A stretch of DNA of 64,000 nucleotides. Origin: Hypholoma sublateritium FD-334 SS-4. Taxonomy: Eukaryota; Basidiomycota; Agaricomycetes; Agaricales; Strophariaceae. Positions 1-12,800 of this stretch are shown here, piece after piece; positions within the stretch are counted from its first letter, which is position 1, and the number at the start of each line of letters is the position of its first letter. The DNA is taken from the NCBI GenBank assembly GCA_000827495.1, contig KN817518.1, positions 1,452,405-1,516,404 of the forward strand. Direction: 5' to 3'. The notes under the pieces are model-generated. The model ran no database searches, had not been told where the DNA came from, and saw only the letters and a list, made by a program, of their open reading frames with translations. The position numbers were made by a program, and so were the translations under genes.

Positions 1-243
1 GCGGAAATTAACGTTATCACTCACAGACCCCACTTCTCGACGACGAGGAAGATTAAGATTACATTTCTCCGATACTAGATCCGAAGCCCAGGCGCACATA
101 TTGGGCACTGATCATGAGTGATTTAGTAGATCATTCAGGACTATTAAGGCTGCAGCAAGTACAAACATCCTAGATTCTTTTTCGATAGAGCACCAATAGC
201 TGAACGCAAGAAACCTTACAAGTACACCATCACAATTCAGACG

Positions 244-873
244 ATGGCTTTGAGAATACGCACAGGAACGGAAGATGATGCTCCCTCTCTTTCTCGGATC
301 TGCTTGCTGACGGCCAACGCCGGGACATCGTCTGCAGACTTGCATGATTTTGGGGAACTGCCAGGATTGGTTTACGCTGTACCCTACGTCAAACTGCCCA
401 CGACATGGGCGTTCGTTTTGGAGGACGACGCCAGAGAGGTCGTTGGCTACATCGTCGGGTCCACTGATACACGCACTTTCGAGAAATATGCCGCTGAACA
501 CTGGTGGCCGGCCCTCACTGCCAAGTACCCTCCCGACAAGGCTGTCAAACCTGCAGATTTACAGTACGTGGAACGCCTGCGCAATATGAACACCGCTCCC
601 GACCCCAATATCGCCTGTTCTCCCGCCCATCTGCACATAAATATATTGGAGAAACATCAAAAACAAGGGTGGGGAAGGAAGATGATCGCCACGGCGGTAG
701 AGTTTCTGATTGGTGAGGGGCTCCAAGGGGTGTGGCTAGGGGTTGATCCCCGAAATGAACGCGCAAAGCTATTTTACCAACGAGTCGGCTTCAAGCAGGT
801 TGAAGGAGCGGACGCCAACCAGCTGGGGCTCAGGTTCGATGAATTTGAATGGAAAGAAGGAAAAACTAATTGA
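244..873 (+). CDS. GNAT-family N-acetyltransferase
   Basis: This is a single-exon gene of 209 residues. The protein has the layout of a GCN5-related N-acetyltransferase, which transfers an acetyl group from acetyl-CoA to an amine. The segment around residues 127-150 (LHINILEKHQKQGWGRKM) carries the Q-x-x-G-x-G/A type acetyl-CoA pyrophosphate-binding motif. It is followed by a helix and then by VDPRNERAKLFYQRVGF, the typical C-terminal strand-helix-strand with the conserved N...A..FY..GF signature. A long insert rich in Lys and Pro (about residues 80-105) separates the two halves, as in fungal GNAT proteins of unknown substrate. The ATG follows a pyrimidine-poor leader and is the first in frame. 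The substrate cannot be told from sequence. Recognition of the fold is confident; the function is generic. Confidence 0.85.
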   Translation: MALRIRTGTEDDAPSLSRICLLTANAGTSSADLHDFGELPGLVYAVPYVKLPTTWAFVLEDDAREVVGYIVGSTDTRTFEKYAAEHWWPALTAKYPPDKAVKPADLQYVERLRNMNTAPDPNIACSPAHLHINILEKHQKQGWGRKMIATAVEFLIGEGLQGVWLGVDPRNERAKLFYQRVGFKQVEGADANQLGLRFDEFEWKEGKTN

Positions 874-1724
874 ATACTGGACAATTATGCTATGTATGTA
901 AGTTACCCTCAATGATTAATGAACCCTGGCCGTCCATGTCAAATGCACTCAAAGTTGACTCAAACGCAACTGGATTCAAGCTGGCCACTGGTGGAGAACA
1001 TATAGTTGACATAGACAACCAAAACTCAACTTGTGAGTGGGAAGTGCAATGAACTAATGACACTTCAGTTATACTTACAAGTGGTAATCATCATGCTCTT
1101 ATTTCACAGCAACGACTCACAAACGATCCAAAATTACCCCTATATATATTTACTGAACTTACTGATGGTACGCTTCTGTTTAGGGGCTTCTTTCAAGCTT
1201 CACAACCTCAAAATCTAATCAGAATCTAGAATTTTTTTATTTTGAAAAGGCCTAGACTTTTGGAGACATTTCCAGGCAAGTACGTAATGTTTTTAAATAA
1301 ATACTTCCTTCTGGTGGCAAGGTTTGCCGGGCATTTTGCGCATTTCCATCACCATGGCGATTGTATTTCTCTTGTAGACAGCTAAGTATCCAAAACCTGG
1401 CTTGTAGGGGGCTCACACTGGGTAATCCATTCCGAAAGGCCATGTCGGAGCCCGTGGTCAGCCCTGCATTCAAGCGACGGCAATTGTATGTAACGGTTCT
1501 GCCAAGCGCTGCCGACGTGGATCCTGATTTGACAGCCTAGCGGGCAGCTTATGGCAACCCACCGCGCGTGAGTATCAAAAGGTATCAAATGGATTAAAAG
1601 TAGGGCCAGAGGGCGGTGACCTCACGGTGACCCTTAGCTTCGGAACACCATAAAGCATGTAACGAGTCCTGCTAGTTTCTGTTTCCATCCTTCCGACCGC
1701 TCTCAAGCTACATAATTTATCAAA
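874..1724. other. intergenic region, no gene seen
   Basis: About 850 bp lie between the acetyltransferase and the DUF6534 gene. All open frames here are short, lack family resemblance and lack a plausible splice context. The last 100 bp before 1725 are pyrimidine-rich (ccatccttccgaccgctctc), as expected for a fungal promoter or 5' UTR. I see no tRNA, repeat or mobile element. Confidence 0.5.
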
Positions 1725-3345
1725 ATGGGCGAGTTTGATTTGGTCATTGGTTAGCCTGCTTCATTTCATTCTACCTCGTATTACCACCTCATTGATGCTC
1801 TCCGGTCTCTCATCTAGGTGTCGTCCTTGTCGGGATTTTTCGTAAGTTACTGAAAAATTTCCTTACCCGCTCAGGTCTTGTTTTCTGATGTCGACCACCT
1901 TCGACAGTAAACACGTACCTTTATGGGCTAGTGACCTACCAGTTCATCGTTTATTATAACACCAGTGAGTCGCTCAAATTCTACTTCTACTTAAGCATCT
2001 CAACTATTCATAAGAATTCAATGACAGACTTTGGATAAAGTACTCAACAAACTATCTGGACATTGTCAATGGCTCCTGACTTCCAATACTTAGGGGGGTT
2101 GTTGGTGTGTTATTTTTCCTTGACACGATACACAGTGGAGTGTGAGTTCCGCGACTAATATCAAATATACACAAGCTAATCTATTCAATAGTGCTGTGTA
2201 TGCTGCGTATAACATGTGGTATGACAATTCAAGTGCTTTGCTTGGAAACGCGCTCTCTTCAGTATTCTTTCTGATATTCGTTGTAGTGTGACCAATTACA
2301 TGAATCCTGCAAGCTTGGCATGTAAGTGAGCTTCATCTCAATCAACTTATTGCTAATGCAATTTGTACACTAGTTGTTTCGTGGGAGATTCCATTTACCG
2401 CATGCGCGACGTCTCTCGCAGCCTTCGTTACGCAGGGTTTCTTGGGGCACCGGTGAGAGACCCTGTACTAATGAAACCATCCCTTGCCTAATTGTCGCAT
2501 TGTACTAGTGTACTTGTTCTTACCAAGAGCATTCCCCTCGTGTCCTTGATCGCGGTCCTAAGTTTTCTTGGGTTATTCTTTGGATTTTACGCTGGCATAT
2601 ACTCCGGGATGCTAGATGCGTATGTCCTCCGTCCCGAGCTTCATGTGTGCTGTTGACGTATCTTTGATAGGGTTGCCAAATTTGGACCCTTGGGACCCTT
2701 TGTGACTTGCTGGCTGAGTTTTCAGACAAGTGCTGACCTCGTAATTACTGGTGAGCTTGTTTTTGTTTTTTGTTCTCTTACTCTTGATGATTATCTTTTT
2801 GACTCCTATGTTCAGCGAGTCTTGCCATCGCACTGAGTAGAGCACGCACCGGCTTTCGCAGAACAGACACCATAATCAATCGAATCATCCGTGGGGCTGT
2901 TCAAACAGGATTGTTTGTATCAGTATTTGCTCTGGGAGACCTCTTTAGTTTCATGCTCCACCGTAACACAAATCTCTACGCTATGTTTGCATATCCTATT
3001 GGACGTATCTACACCAATGTAAGTCTGATCATTTCTTCTACATCATGCGTTGTTCCCGACTTCGCGCTCATCATTGACTGGATTAGACTTTGTTGGACAC
3101 GCTCAATGCCCGAACATCGCTGAAGGCCTTATCTAATGCTACCGAGGACGTTAGTGTATCTGTGAGTATCTATCAATATTTATAATATTTGTACAGTCCT
3201 TCCTCACATCGCATTTTAGGCCTTCCGAATGCAACCAACGTCCACGGCGATTAGTTCGGTCCATGTTGCAAAGGACGTGATCTCTGACTTTTCTGACACC
3301 CAGGTGGCCGATGCGAAGTTTGTACGGGACGATTCTTCTGTATGA
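1725..3345 (+). CDS. DUF6534-type multi-pass membrane protein
   Basis: This is a heavily split gene. The first exons read as 1725-1749, 1818-1841, 1908-1964 and 2015 onward, with about ten introns in total. The assembled product starts MGEFDLVIGVVLVGIF and continues through LNTYLYGLVTYQFIVYY, KFNDRLWIKG, FFLDTIHSGVAVYAAYN, NYMNPASLAFVSWEIPFT, VTQGFLGHR-type and AKFGPLGPFVTCWLS segments. It then runs on in a long exon from about 2817 (SLAIALSRARTGFRRTDTII). Seven hydrophobic segments are expected. The order of motifs (Y-L-Y-G, Y-Y-x-T-x-F-x-D, L-D-x-x-H, R-T-x-x-I-I-N-x-I) is typical of the DUF6534 family, which is very abundant in agaricomycetes and has no known biochemical role. The C-terminal tail (3140-3345) is polar and Ser/Thr-rich. 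The stop is TGA at 3343-3345. Family call is confident; some inner exon borders are approximate. Confidence 0.8.
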
Positions 3346-3569
3346 GTTAAAAAATACTTATAACAAACTTATACTGACCACATGTACTGATTCTCGGAGT
3401 TATTACTATTGATGACTGCGTTGAGCAACAGTTTTACTAAATATAGTAAATCACATTCGTTGACAAATTAAATCTCACGGTCTCTGCGGCTGACTTCGAC
3501 TGCGACTCTCGAGTCGCCTTGAACACGAACCTTCAAGTTGAGATTGCTGTTGCTGATATTTCTTAGCAG

Positions 3570-5927
3570 ATGAGGAACATGCCTCGATACTCCATGGATT
3601 CATCGCATGCTACGCAACAATCTTCCAGCGACCATCAGCAACCTCACTCTGGTTCGAATAGACTTATCAGTGCATCTGATATAAGCCCTCATGATACTAG
3701 CGAGTTCCTAAATGATGCTGATTCGAGACTAACTGGGGAGAATCGTGATAATCCTTACACATTAGCCTCATATGAACACCCCTACGACATACCTCCGCCA
3801 CAGGGAGTTTACAAGGGAGATCCGAGCACCGATACTCATACCGCAGAACAAACGCAGCCTGGAGTTCCAAAGCACACACAAAAGCGGCAGGGTCTTCTCG
3901 CCAATGTTATGGATTGGTATTCCATGACGAAATCTGGCACGCACCAACTTCCCGACCCAGGCCAAATGTCACGGGAGCGCGACTTCGGCCTCTCGGATGG
4001 TTCCTGTGGCCTTAGCACTGGCGTCGACTCAATGCATCGCGATCATTCTGCATTTTCTCAGACCTCTCTTGACTCTGACTTCTTGGATCCTGACGACCCT
4101 AGAGTGACTGGTGAAAGGGTGGAGCAGGTAGATGATAAAGGTGACCTCGAAAAGAATGTACTACGCCAAATGGACTACAGGTCGCGGCGGAAACACATTC
4201 AACGTATCCGCATAGAATTCAACATATCCTGTAAGTAGTTGGCCATTTTCAGCCTTAAAGAACTGCTCACTCTGTCCATATATAGCTTTAAAGGACAGAC
4301 ACGAATTCCTTCTAAAGTTAGCTCGCTCACTAATGTCCTTCGGAGCGCCTTCGCATCGAATAGAATCGCAACTGGTGGCTGCTGCACGTATCATCGAGGT
4401 TGAAGCTGAGTTTATCCATCTACCTGGCGTCATAATCTGCTCGTACGGAGATCAAGAACTTGGTTGCTCCGAAACTCATTTCGTGAAATGCGGTGGTCGT
4501 CTTTCGTTAGGATCACTCCACAAGGTGCACCTAATCTATCGCTCTGTGGTCCATGACGAGATAAGCGCCAAAGACGCGGCCGAAAAGCTAGACGCACTTC
4601 TGCTTGCTCCACCTCCGTATGCCGTACTATTTCGGTGCTTCTTGGCGTTTTGCCTTTCTGCTCTCATATGTCCTTTGGCCTTTGGAGGATCCTTCGTAGA
4701 TATGTGGATTGCTGGGATCGCTGCGTTCATCTTGGCATATCTCCAACTCAGTGTTGCGGAGAAAAGTGCACTATATGCGAATGTTTTTGAGTAAGTTACA
4801 ATATGCCTTTTGGGATGATTTACTTAATACAGAGCCCAACAGAATTACCATATCGATATTGGTATCGTTCACTGCCAGGGGTCTAAGCAGCATCCGATCC
4901 CAGATGTTCTGCTATACCGCCATTTCGTCTGCTGGCATCATTGGAATCCTACCTGGGTATCTAATTCGTACGTCCCTGCCTCTATAGTGAAGGCAGACAT
5001 TCCAACGATGGGTGCCTCCAGTCAGTAGCTCGCTGGAACTTGCGTCAAAAAACATTGTATGTGGCAGCGTCAAAATGGTGTACGCTCTGATCTATACACT
5101 ATTTCTGGTATAGTTCATTTCTTCGATATATGTGGCTGATCAATCAATTTAAATTTAAATAGGGATTTGGTCTTCAAATCGGCAATGATTTATACCTTCT
5201 ATTTGATCCTACTATGCGTCGGCGTTTGGATGAACTCGCAGCGAAACTTAGCACAACGGTCTCTCTCACTGGTATCTGGCTGGCTGACAACGGTACTGCT
5301 GATGATGTTGGGGTTCCTTTGAACGGAACGTGGACTTTCACCCATACTATTTTGCCAAAGCAGCAAGACATACACGATGGATGCTACCGACCGGCGAGGT
5401 TTCCGTGGTACCTGCAACCGTTCCCATTTTGGACCACCTTCCTGATCGTGCCACTATTCTCTACCTTATCCTCTCTTGCGAATCTCCAGCCACTGAAAAG
5501 CAAGCAATTGCCGGTTATGGTCATCATCTCGTGCTGCTCATATGCTTCGAACAAGATCGCGAATCATTACATTTTCAATCGTTCAGACGTGGTTTCGGCG
5601 ATCGGTGCCTTTACTGTTGGGCTGCTGGGAAATGCCTATTCTCGCAAGATGGGGGGGACGGCATTTACGTCTATGGTTACAGGTGTCCTGTTGCTGGTCC
5701 CGGTAAGCCAACTGAACAACGTTTTTTAAATCCCAACCTGATGTGTCGGCCGATTCTTCTAGTCGGGGCTGTCACAGGCTGGCGGAATTACTGCAAATGG
5801 TAACGGAATAGATATTGGAGGCGCAATGATTGCTGTGACGATAGGTATCACAGTTGGCCTGTTTATGAGTCAGGCATTAGTGTACACCTTTGGTTCACGA
5901 AAGAATGCTGCGGTATTCTCGTTCTAA
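3570..5927 (+). CDS. Prm10/ThrE-like (DUF1212) membrane protein
   Basis: Exons 3570-4230, 4286-4790, 4843-4967, 5022-5107, 5163-5702 and 5763-5927 splice in frame. The first ~220 residues are disordered, rich in Ser, His, Asp and Gln. The remainder matches the ThrE/DUF1212 family (pheromone-regulated membrane protein 10 of yeast). There is a soluble ThrE half (RIESQLVAAARIIEVEAEF, HKVHLIYRSVVHDEISAKDA) followed by about ten hydrophobic segments such as CFLAFCLSALICPLAFGGSF and ASNKIANHYIF. Known bacterial relatives export threonine/serine; the fungal members have no established substrate. An in-frame TAG lies just before the chosen ATG, but it overlaps a possible splice acceptor, so an extra 5' exon cannot be excluded. 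The gene converges on the PheRS gene, with 68 bp between stop codons. Confidence 0.85.
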
Positions 5928-5995
5928 AGGTTTTGGACGTTTGAATTATGTAACACCAAATGTCTATTTTTTTTGTACGATTGTCCTGCAGATCA

Positions 5996-8061
5996 TCAAA
6001 ACATGACGGCCTGAGAGTTTTCTACGCCTTCTATCGATACCTTGTGGCCAACAAGGGTTCGGATATTATTGATTCCATATCTAGAGAGAAACGTCATTAA
6101 ACAAGAGATTGAACGAGAGTACAAACCTGCATTGGCACTCACCGTATCATAGTGGGACGCTCTAAGCTGAGGCCCCAGCCGTGCACACGGACGTCTTTAG
6201 GGAAGCCCATTGGTTCAAGCATCTCAGGCCGGAACATTCCACTGTTGCCGACTTCAACCCATCGATCCAACATCGGGTGGAAGGCGAAAATTTCGAGTGA
6301 CGGCTAGAAGTAGGTGGTAACATCACATCAGGAGTGCTTCGCCCTTAGCTGAATGGTTGACTCACCTCCGTGTAGGGATTGTAAGCAGGTTTGAAGCGGA
6401 CCTGTTCAATGCCCATCTTGTTGAAAAAGACCCTCATGAAGCCTGAAAAGAACAGCGTCTAATTTCCGAATCGAGATTCCGACAGGGACATACCGATGAG
6501 GTCTGCTAGCGTAAGATTGCGGTCAGCAACAACTCCTTCGACTTGGTGGAACTCTGCCAGATGCGTTGCGTCCATTGTCTCATTTCGGAAAACCCTGTCG
6601 ATGCTGAACAATTTTGCAGGCCGAAAACCATCGTCCTTTCCATCTTTACCTGTCGATCTTGAAGCTCCGATACCAGGAATTTCTTCGGTTGATTCGCCCC
6701 GACATTTAGCAGCGAGTTTGTACAGCATATGCGCTGAAGAAGCCGTCGTATGTGTGCGAAGGAGAAGTTTATTTGATTCTTCATGGGACCAAGGCGCTCT
6801 ATAGCCCGCCGATCCATATCCACCATGCTCGTGAATTGTCGAGACGCGCTTGTAATAATCAGGATTGGGTGGCAGCGCTTCGGCGGGATCTGAGAGACTG
6901 GTATCAGTAATTGAGATGGGCAAAAGCTCCATGCCAGATTTTTACCGGAGATGTAGAAAGTGTCCTGTAAGTCTCTTGCTGGATGCTGCTGAGGTACAAA
7001 GAGAGCATCGAAACACCAAAATCCAGATTCTACGAACGAAGAGGTAGGCATCTCCGCAAAACTAAATCCGTGAGTCGATTGAGTTCAAAGTAAATCGTAC
7101 GAACTTACCCCATCTCCAAAAAAATATTGCGAATTTCTTCTCTCACTTTAAGCAATGGATGTAGGGCGCCCCCTGCAGTCGGTGTACCTTCCGCCTCAAA
7201 GTTGTATTTCTTATATGTGGCCGTTTTCCAGGAACCGCTGATAAACTCATGAGAAACCATGCATCCGCACTACCACTGGTACTCACGAAACCAACATATC
7301 GGCAGTTAGATCAGTTTCTGGTTTGGCCGTCGATGTGCTGAATTGCTCTCCCTTATGAGCTGTGAACCATTGCCCCTTCCTAATCAGCATGATTGTCAGC
7401 AAATTTTACAGCAACGTTCGTCAGATATACGCACTTCTGGGATACAAGCTTGCGTTTGCGTAAATCCGCAAGGGTTTTTTCGCCGGCCTTCAATGTTCCT
7501 GTAGACGCAATCTCCTGTAGGTCAATTTGCGTCGCATCTTGAATCTCTGACACCTTATACAACTATGTCAGATATGTAGCCACGGATGAGTATACTGGAC
7601 TGAACTGACAGCCTTTACAAGACCATCTCCTTCTTTACCAATCCATCCGTTCTTGAAAGCGCGGCCCTGTCCAACTTTTGCAGTTTCATCTCCAACCGCC
7701 TTCTTGAGTCGAGCTGGAGTCATGGGTGTTTCTCCCTTCATTGGCAAAACGGACCACACTCTAGCTTCATGGGAACCGTCTTTCAGAATAAGAGCACCCT
7801 CAGCGGTAAGTACATGAGATATAATTTCATGCGTGTCATATTTGATCATCTATTGAAGCTTTAGAGATGGAATCACGACGCTGGGTGGGGAGTTCGTACC
7901 TCGCGGCTTAACAGTGAGTTCAAAGCTCCGAGGATGGTAATTTGATCTTCATTGGACGAAGCAGGACGGGTTTGGCCAGGAATAACCAAATCCCTCGTGT
8001 CTTTTATCGACGATTGTACATCAAGTGTATCAAGGATGAGTTTCTGTAGTACCTCAGCCAT
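5996..8061 (-). CDS. FRS2: cytosolic phenylalanyl-tRNA synthetase alpha subunit
   Basis: Ten exons (complement of 5996-6080, 6143-6303, 6366-6442, 6494-6889, 6946-7061, 7109-7237, 7287-7379, 7435-7553, 7610-7849, 7900-8061) give a 525-residue protein, close to the usual length of the eukaryotic alpha chain. It charges tRNA-Phe as an alpha2-beta2 enzyme. The N-terminal half holds the DNA-binding-like winged-helix repeats ([14 protein letters not shown] onward). The class II core follows: motif 1 region [34 protein letters not shown], and [15 protein letters not shown]. Motif 2 is the [21 protein letters not shown] segment, and motif 3 is the [20 protein letters not shown] segment. No mitochondrial presequence is visible, which fits the cytosolic enzyme. 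It shares a 163-bp divergent promoter region with PEX2. Confidence 0.95.
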
Positions 8062-8224
8062 TGCGGGCGAGAAACAAAGTTAGGGTTGAGTCTTGGTTGA
8101 GTCAAGTAGTAGTACCTAGATAATCATTGACCTGCACGTGGTGACGATCTAATCTCGCCTTAACGTACGCGCTGCGCTAAAGCCTAATTCCACCCTCCCA
8201 GGCAAATGCCGGCCCCCGTCAACC
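8062..8224. promoter_or_regulatory. short divergent promoter, PheRS alpha / PEX2
   Basis: Only 163 bp separate the two divergent start codons, so both promoters must overlap here. No TATA box is evident. The start of PEX2 has a good context (gtcaaccATGG). Confidence 0.55.
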
Positions 8225-9727
8225 ATGGTTCCCCATGCTACCGTTCTCGAGGATGCCTGGAGCTCCGCACAGCCCCAACTGGAAGAAGTGCGACTTATAA
8301 CAAGCACTGAATGTCCAATCCGCCCCCGCATCGTCCGCGTCGGTCAATTGGATGCTGAATTATTGGATAAAGAGCTTGCACAACTAATTCAAGAGCCTAT
8401 CAATAAAGCGCTGTCTTTGCTCAACGTGTGTCTAGCCACCATACTATGCCATTGTTCAATTGCTCATAGACTCACCAGACAGCACTCAGAGCACGTTTCG
8501 AGCCCGAACTGAACCTATTCATCCAGCTCACGCTTTACAAGCTCTCGGTATGGAACACCGGGGCGACCTATGGTGCGAAACTCCAGGACCTACGCTACTC
8601 TGCTCCGCAAAGCTCTTCCTCTGGCTTGGCTCGTGCGTAGTGCTCGCATTGCTTCAGACAATAAATTGACCGCCGATATCCAGCTTCGGGATTACCTCGG
8701 AATAGGCTTTTGCTTCACGGAACATTGACATTAATTCTACCATACCTACACAATCGATTTCGAGTGCACGCATTATCCCAAGCTTGGCCGGACGTTCCTA
8801 CTTCAGATTATCGGCGCAAAATTTGGGACGCCCTTGGGTCCGTTGAGTCAATACACGCATGTCTGGGTTTAGCAAGTTTTATTGCGTTCCTTTGGAATGG
8901 AAAGTGTGTATCTTTCTACCTTCAATATCGTACATAGGTCTGATAGTTGATGCTTTTCAGATATAGGACAATAGTAGACAGACTGCTAAAGATGAGCCTT
9001 GTACCATCGCGAAGACTCGTCAAGCGGGACATAAGCTACGAATTTATGAATCGTCAAATGGTATGGCATGCTTTCACGGTACGTTCGCCTAGATTATCTC
9101 TTTTTCAAGCTACTCAAAGGCCGAAAACAGGAATTTCTATTGTTCTTACTCCCTCTCATAAGCGCACGAACAATCCGTCGTAAATTCTATCACCTAAATA
9201 CTCTGCTCTCATCCATGTCTTTATCCCCCTTCGCACCGTTCCGAAAACTATTGGGGCTCCAGCCGAATGTCAAAAAAGGATTTGGTTCGCAGAAGCGCAG
9301 CAAATTTGGCGCACTTGCGGAAGACCAATGTCCCATTTGTTTTGAAAATGCCCAATTCAATCTCAACATCTCGGAACCTACCAACCTCTTCACTGCTCTT
9401 GCGGTAAATCTCACACCAGAAGAATCTTCAGAGGCAGAACCTCCCTCTCATCCAATCTATAATCCTTACCAAACATCTTGCGGACATATTTATTGCTATC
9501 ACTGCATAGCCGAGCGAGTAATGCGTATAGCTGATGAAGGTGACGATGAATCGGGCTGGGAATGTTTGAGGTGTGGGGAAGAGGTCAAAGAGGCGCATCG
9601 GTACACTGTTGACATCATTGAACATGAGCGAAGCGAAAGTGATTATGAATTCAGTTCCGATATAGATATGGGTACAGATTTGTCAGGTTCAATGGGGAGT
9701 TACAGCGAGTCGGGATTCTCAGAATGA
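8225..9727 (+). CDS. PEX2: peroxin PEX2, RING-type peroxisomal ubiquitin ligase
   Basis: Exons 8225-8425, 8479-8632, 8684-8903, 8961-9078 and 9131-9727 encode 429 residues. The Pex2/Pex12 N-terminal membrane domain is recognisable from residue 60 on: ALRARFEPELNLFIQLTLY, LLLHGTLTLILPYLHNRF, then EFMNRQMVWHAFTEFLLFLL. A C-terminal RING follows (CPICFEN, CGHIYCYHC, CLRC). PEX2 forms, with PEX10 and PEX12, the retrotranslocation ubiquitin-ligase channel that recycles the PEX5 import receptor at the peroxisome membrane. The intron before 9131 is supported because removing it restores the conserved FTEFLLFLLPLI reading. The tail after the RING is acidic and Ser-rich (DIDMGTDLSGSMGSYSESGF). It converges on the importin gene with 86 bp between stops. 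Confidence 0.92.
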
Positions 9728-9813
9728 AGATGTTGTTCACATTGTTCAGACCCAAGTTTTCACTACTTAATGCAAATGACGAGGTTGAGAACGTATTAGT
9801 TCGGTAGTATCCA

Positions 9814-12800
9814 TTAGCCACTGGCAAGAGCATCTTGAACCTGCTTTAGCACTGCGGGATCTGCGGTACTCAAGTGATTTTGAAGCGCTCCAGATCCGCA
9901 TACAGACTCCGCTTCTCTGAGTTGTGCTCCAACATAAGCAATAAGAGGAGTTACGCGAGCATGATCATTGTCAAAGAGCTGGTCAAGACATGTCAAAAAT
10001 TGCTCCTGCGAAAATAATTTGATTTACCGTTTTGCGGCGCGTATACTCCGGGGTGCCTTCACTATCTCGAAAATATGAGGCGGGGACATTGTTTTGATCC
10101 CAATAGCGAACAAGGCTAGCAGGAGACGCCGGTTCAGAACTAAACCGTTTATCAGTATACAAGAACTTCTGTCATATTCACTAACTTACTTTGACTGCTG
10201 TTCACGCTCACGCTCTTCGTGTTCCCTAGCTTCCTTTAGCTCTCCAAATACATCCAGCCAGATATTGAATATCTCCCCAGGAAGCCTTTGAAGAACTTGT
10301 GGCCGACCGGTTGAAACAAGACTTGCGATGCCCAAAGCAGTCAATTTGCGGTGTCGTGGTTCGCTCATGTTGTCAAACTAACGAATGAACATCTTTATCA
10401 TAGATCGCATTTCTCGGAACATACCTTGCCCCACCATTGATCTAATAAAAGATCATATAGCGTGTTTTCTGGTTGATTCAAAACAAGGGCGGTCGCTGAT
10501 ATCAATTGGGAAAATATCCGGCAGTCGATCATAGTCATTCGCGAGAACAGATAGATGTGTTGCGTAAGAAGTATTGTGTCACTCTAAATTGAAAACATCC
10601 TCTGTCACGCACGTAATAGCTAAAGGTATGCACCACTCACTTCGCCTGCAATCAAGGTCTTGAACAAATGGGCAAATAGACCTGATGTATGAAAAGCTTC
10701 TCCCCAGAGCTGAGCTGGCGCCAATTGAACCAAGAGCTCTAGGGCGTGGAGCAAATCCTTTGCATTGATATCAACAATTCTACTCGTAAACGCGCCTAGG
10801 AATGCGCGGAAGAGATCCACTGCATACATCTGATTAGATATTAGTTAATTTGAATACGATGAAGATATAAGCAATGTTCACCTTCAGAATGTACTCTGCG
10901 TCCAGTAAGAAATAGGATTCAACTACGCTGACGATGCTTCCAAGCAGGTCCAAATTTGTCCCCAGTAGTGCCATAGCATCAGGGAAGATATCTCGTAAGC
11001 ACGGGCTGCCGCCGCTGCTCGATATTGATGTAGTATTACGCAAAGAGCTTGACCAAAGGTTCAACGCATCTACATCTAATTGAACAATGAACTACGGGCT
11101 GCATTTCAGGTGTTTGATAAATACATAGAGCACATGCACTCACCGCTGGGGAAAGACTTTCACGGATCAAAGGCAGTACAAGGGTTCCTAGTGGGCTAGA
11201 ATACTCCTTTACAGCCTTGTAAGGGCGAGAAATATATATTGATCAATCTGAAGTTACTGAGACGGCAAGAAATCAAGATCTCACCTCGACCAGTTTCGTG
11301 ACGGTGACCAGTAATGAAGCTTTAAATAGAAAATCGTTCTCAGCAGCGAGCCCTGTCTGATTTTAGTCTGCATTCGATGGAACTAGCCTGGTGGGAGCCT
11401 TACAGAGCTGCGGAATGGGTTCCGTTATAGTCGTGATGAAAGGCAGTATCTAGATGACCATGTAAATATAAAGTCAAACTGATAAATTCCGTGATTAGTT
11501 AATTTTACCAGAGCCCCAGATTGTTCGATAATAGTGTTCAAACTTTGATCGATTTTACGCTTGCTTTCTAGAGTATCGGCTTCCGTTATGAGCTGTATGA
11601 GCTGAGGAATCGTTGCAACCAAGAAAGGCGAAAATGCTTGGGCATCGAAGCCTAATGCCTAAGGTCGGAATGTCAGTACTGTATGTAGTAGGGGTTTCAA
11701 GGTACGATATGGACATACATCGACACATTCACGTAGCGCGGCAGCAGCAGTAAGTCTGACGACTGTGTCACTTCCAGGACCGTGATCCTGAAGTAGATGT
11801 ACAAGGATTTCCCAGATCTTGGGATTGTTTGGCGATGTAGATTCATCGGAAACCCATTTTCCGATGAGCCAAGCAATTCTCCTTTTAATTATTGGATAGC
11901 TATGGGCAAAATTGAGTGTGGTAGAATGACATCGGTGCATTCATTCTGAGGATGACTCACGTCGGGTTAGTGTCGTGGGTCTCCTGAAAGAAGGTCCCTT
12001 GTAACCATTGGTCAAACTTGAGAACATTCTTGAGGCGAAGGGCACAACGACCGACAGCGCAATATAGGGCTTCTTTTTGAACCACGGCGTCAAGGCCCAC
12101 CGAAGGTTGTGCTATGAAGGGGTCGATACTGGAATGATAGGACCAACCGCAAAACCAATCTCTCACCTGCAACTTGCTCAAAAGTGGTAACCAATAAAGG
12201 GACAACATAATCCGGAAATTGGTTGCAAAGTTGCATTAACACTCTTTCCGAGCAAGCCTTGTGATTATCAGTTTGCGTCTCGTCACATAAACAAGGATCC
12301 ATACCCTGATTTCATATTCCCATTGGTCGTTTTCTTTGTCTTCGACATTAACCCATTCTTCTGGGTCTGCCATCCAATTGTCTAGATCTGACGTATTGAG
12401 AGGAATGAATCGAGTAACCAGTATGCGAACGGCATTTTCAACAAATTCTTGTGATAAAACTTCAAAATAATCCAATCAGTACAACAATGTCGGCTTCTTG
12501 CGGGTACGTACTGTTTTGGTTTGATGTTCCATTTCGTTTTTTGGCAGTAAACTGCGAAAGGCTTTCTTTGAACAAAACCATTGCTTGGACTAGGTATCGC
12601 ACAGGGTACAGAGAGTCATCGGAATCTTGAGATCCGAAGATATCAGAGCCAAATTATGACGTGGGTGATTCCATTCAAAGAAAACCCACCGCATATGAGA
12701 TTTTGCGGATAATTTGTGGAATCTACGATTTGAGACCAGTATGACATGATCAAATCCCCGCACACAGGCAATGAAACAAATCGCTCAGGGGAAAGTTGCT

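Noticed and set aside
5330..5803. A 157-codon open frame overlapping the Prm10-like gene
   Set aside because: It is out of frame with the conserved ThrE membrane domain, which continues across 5163-5702.
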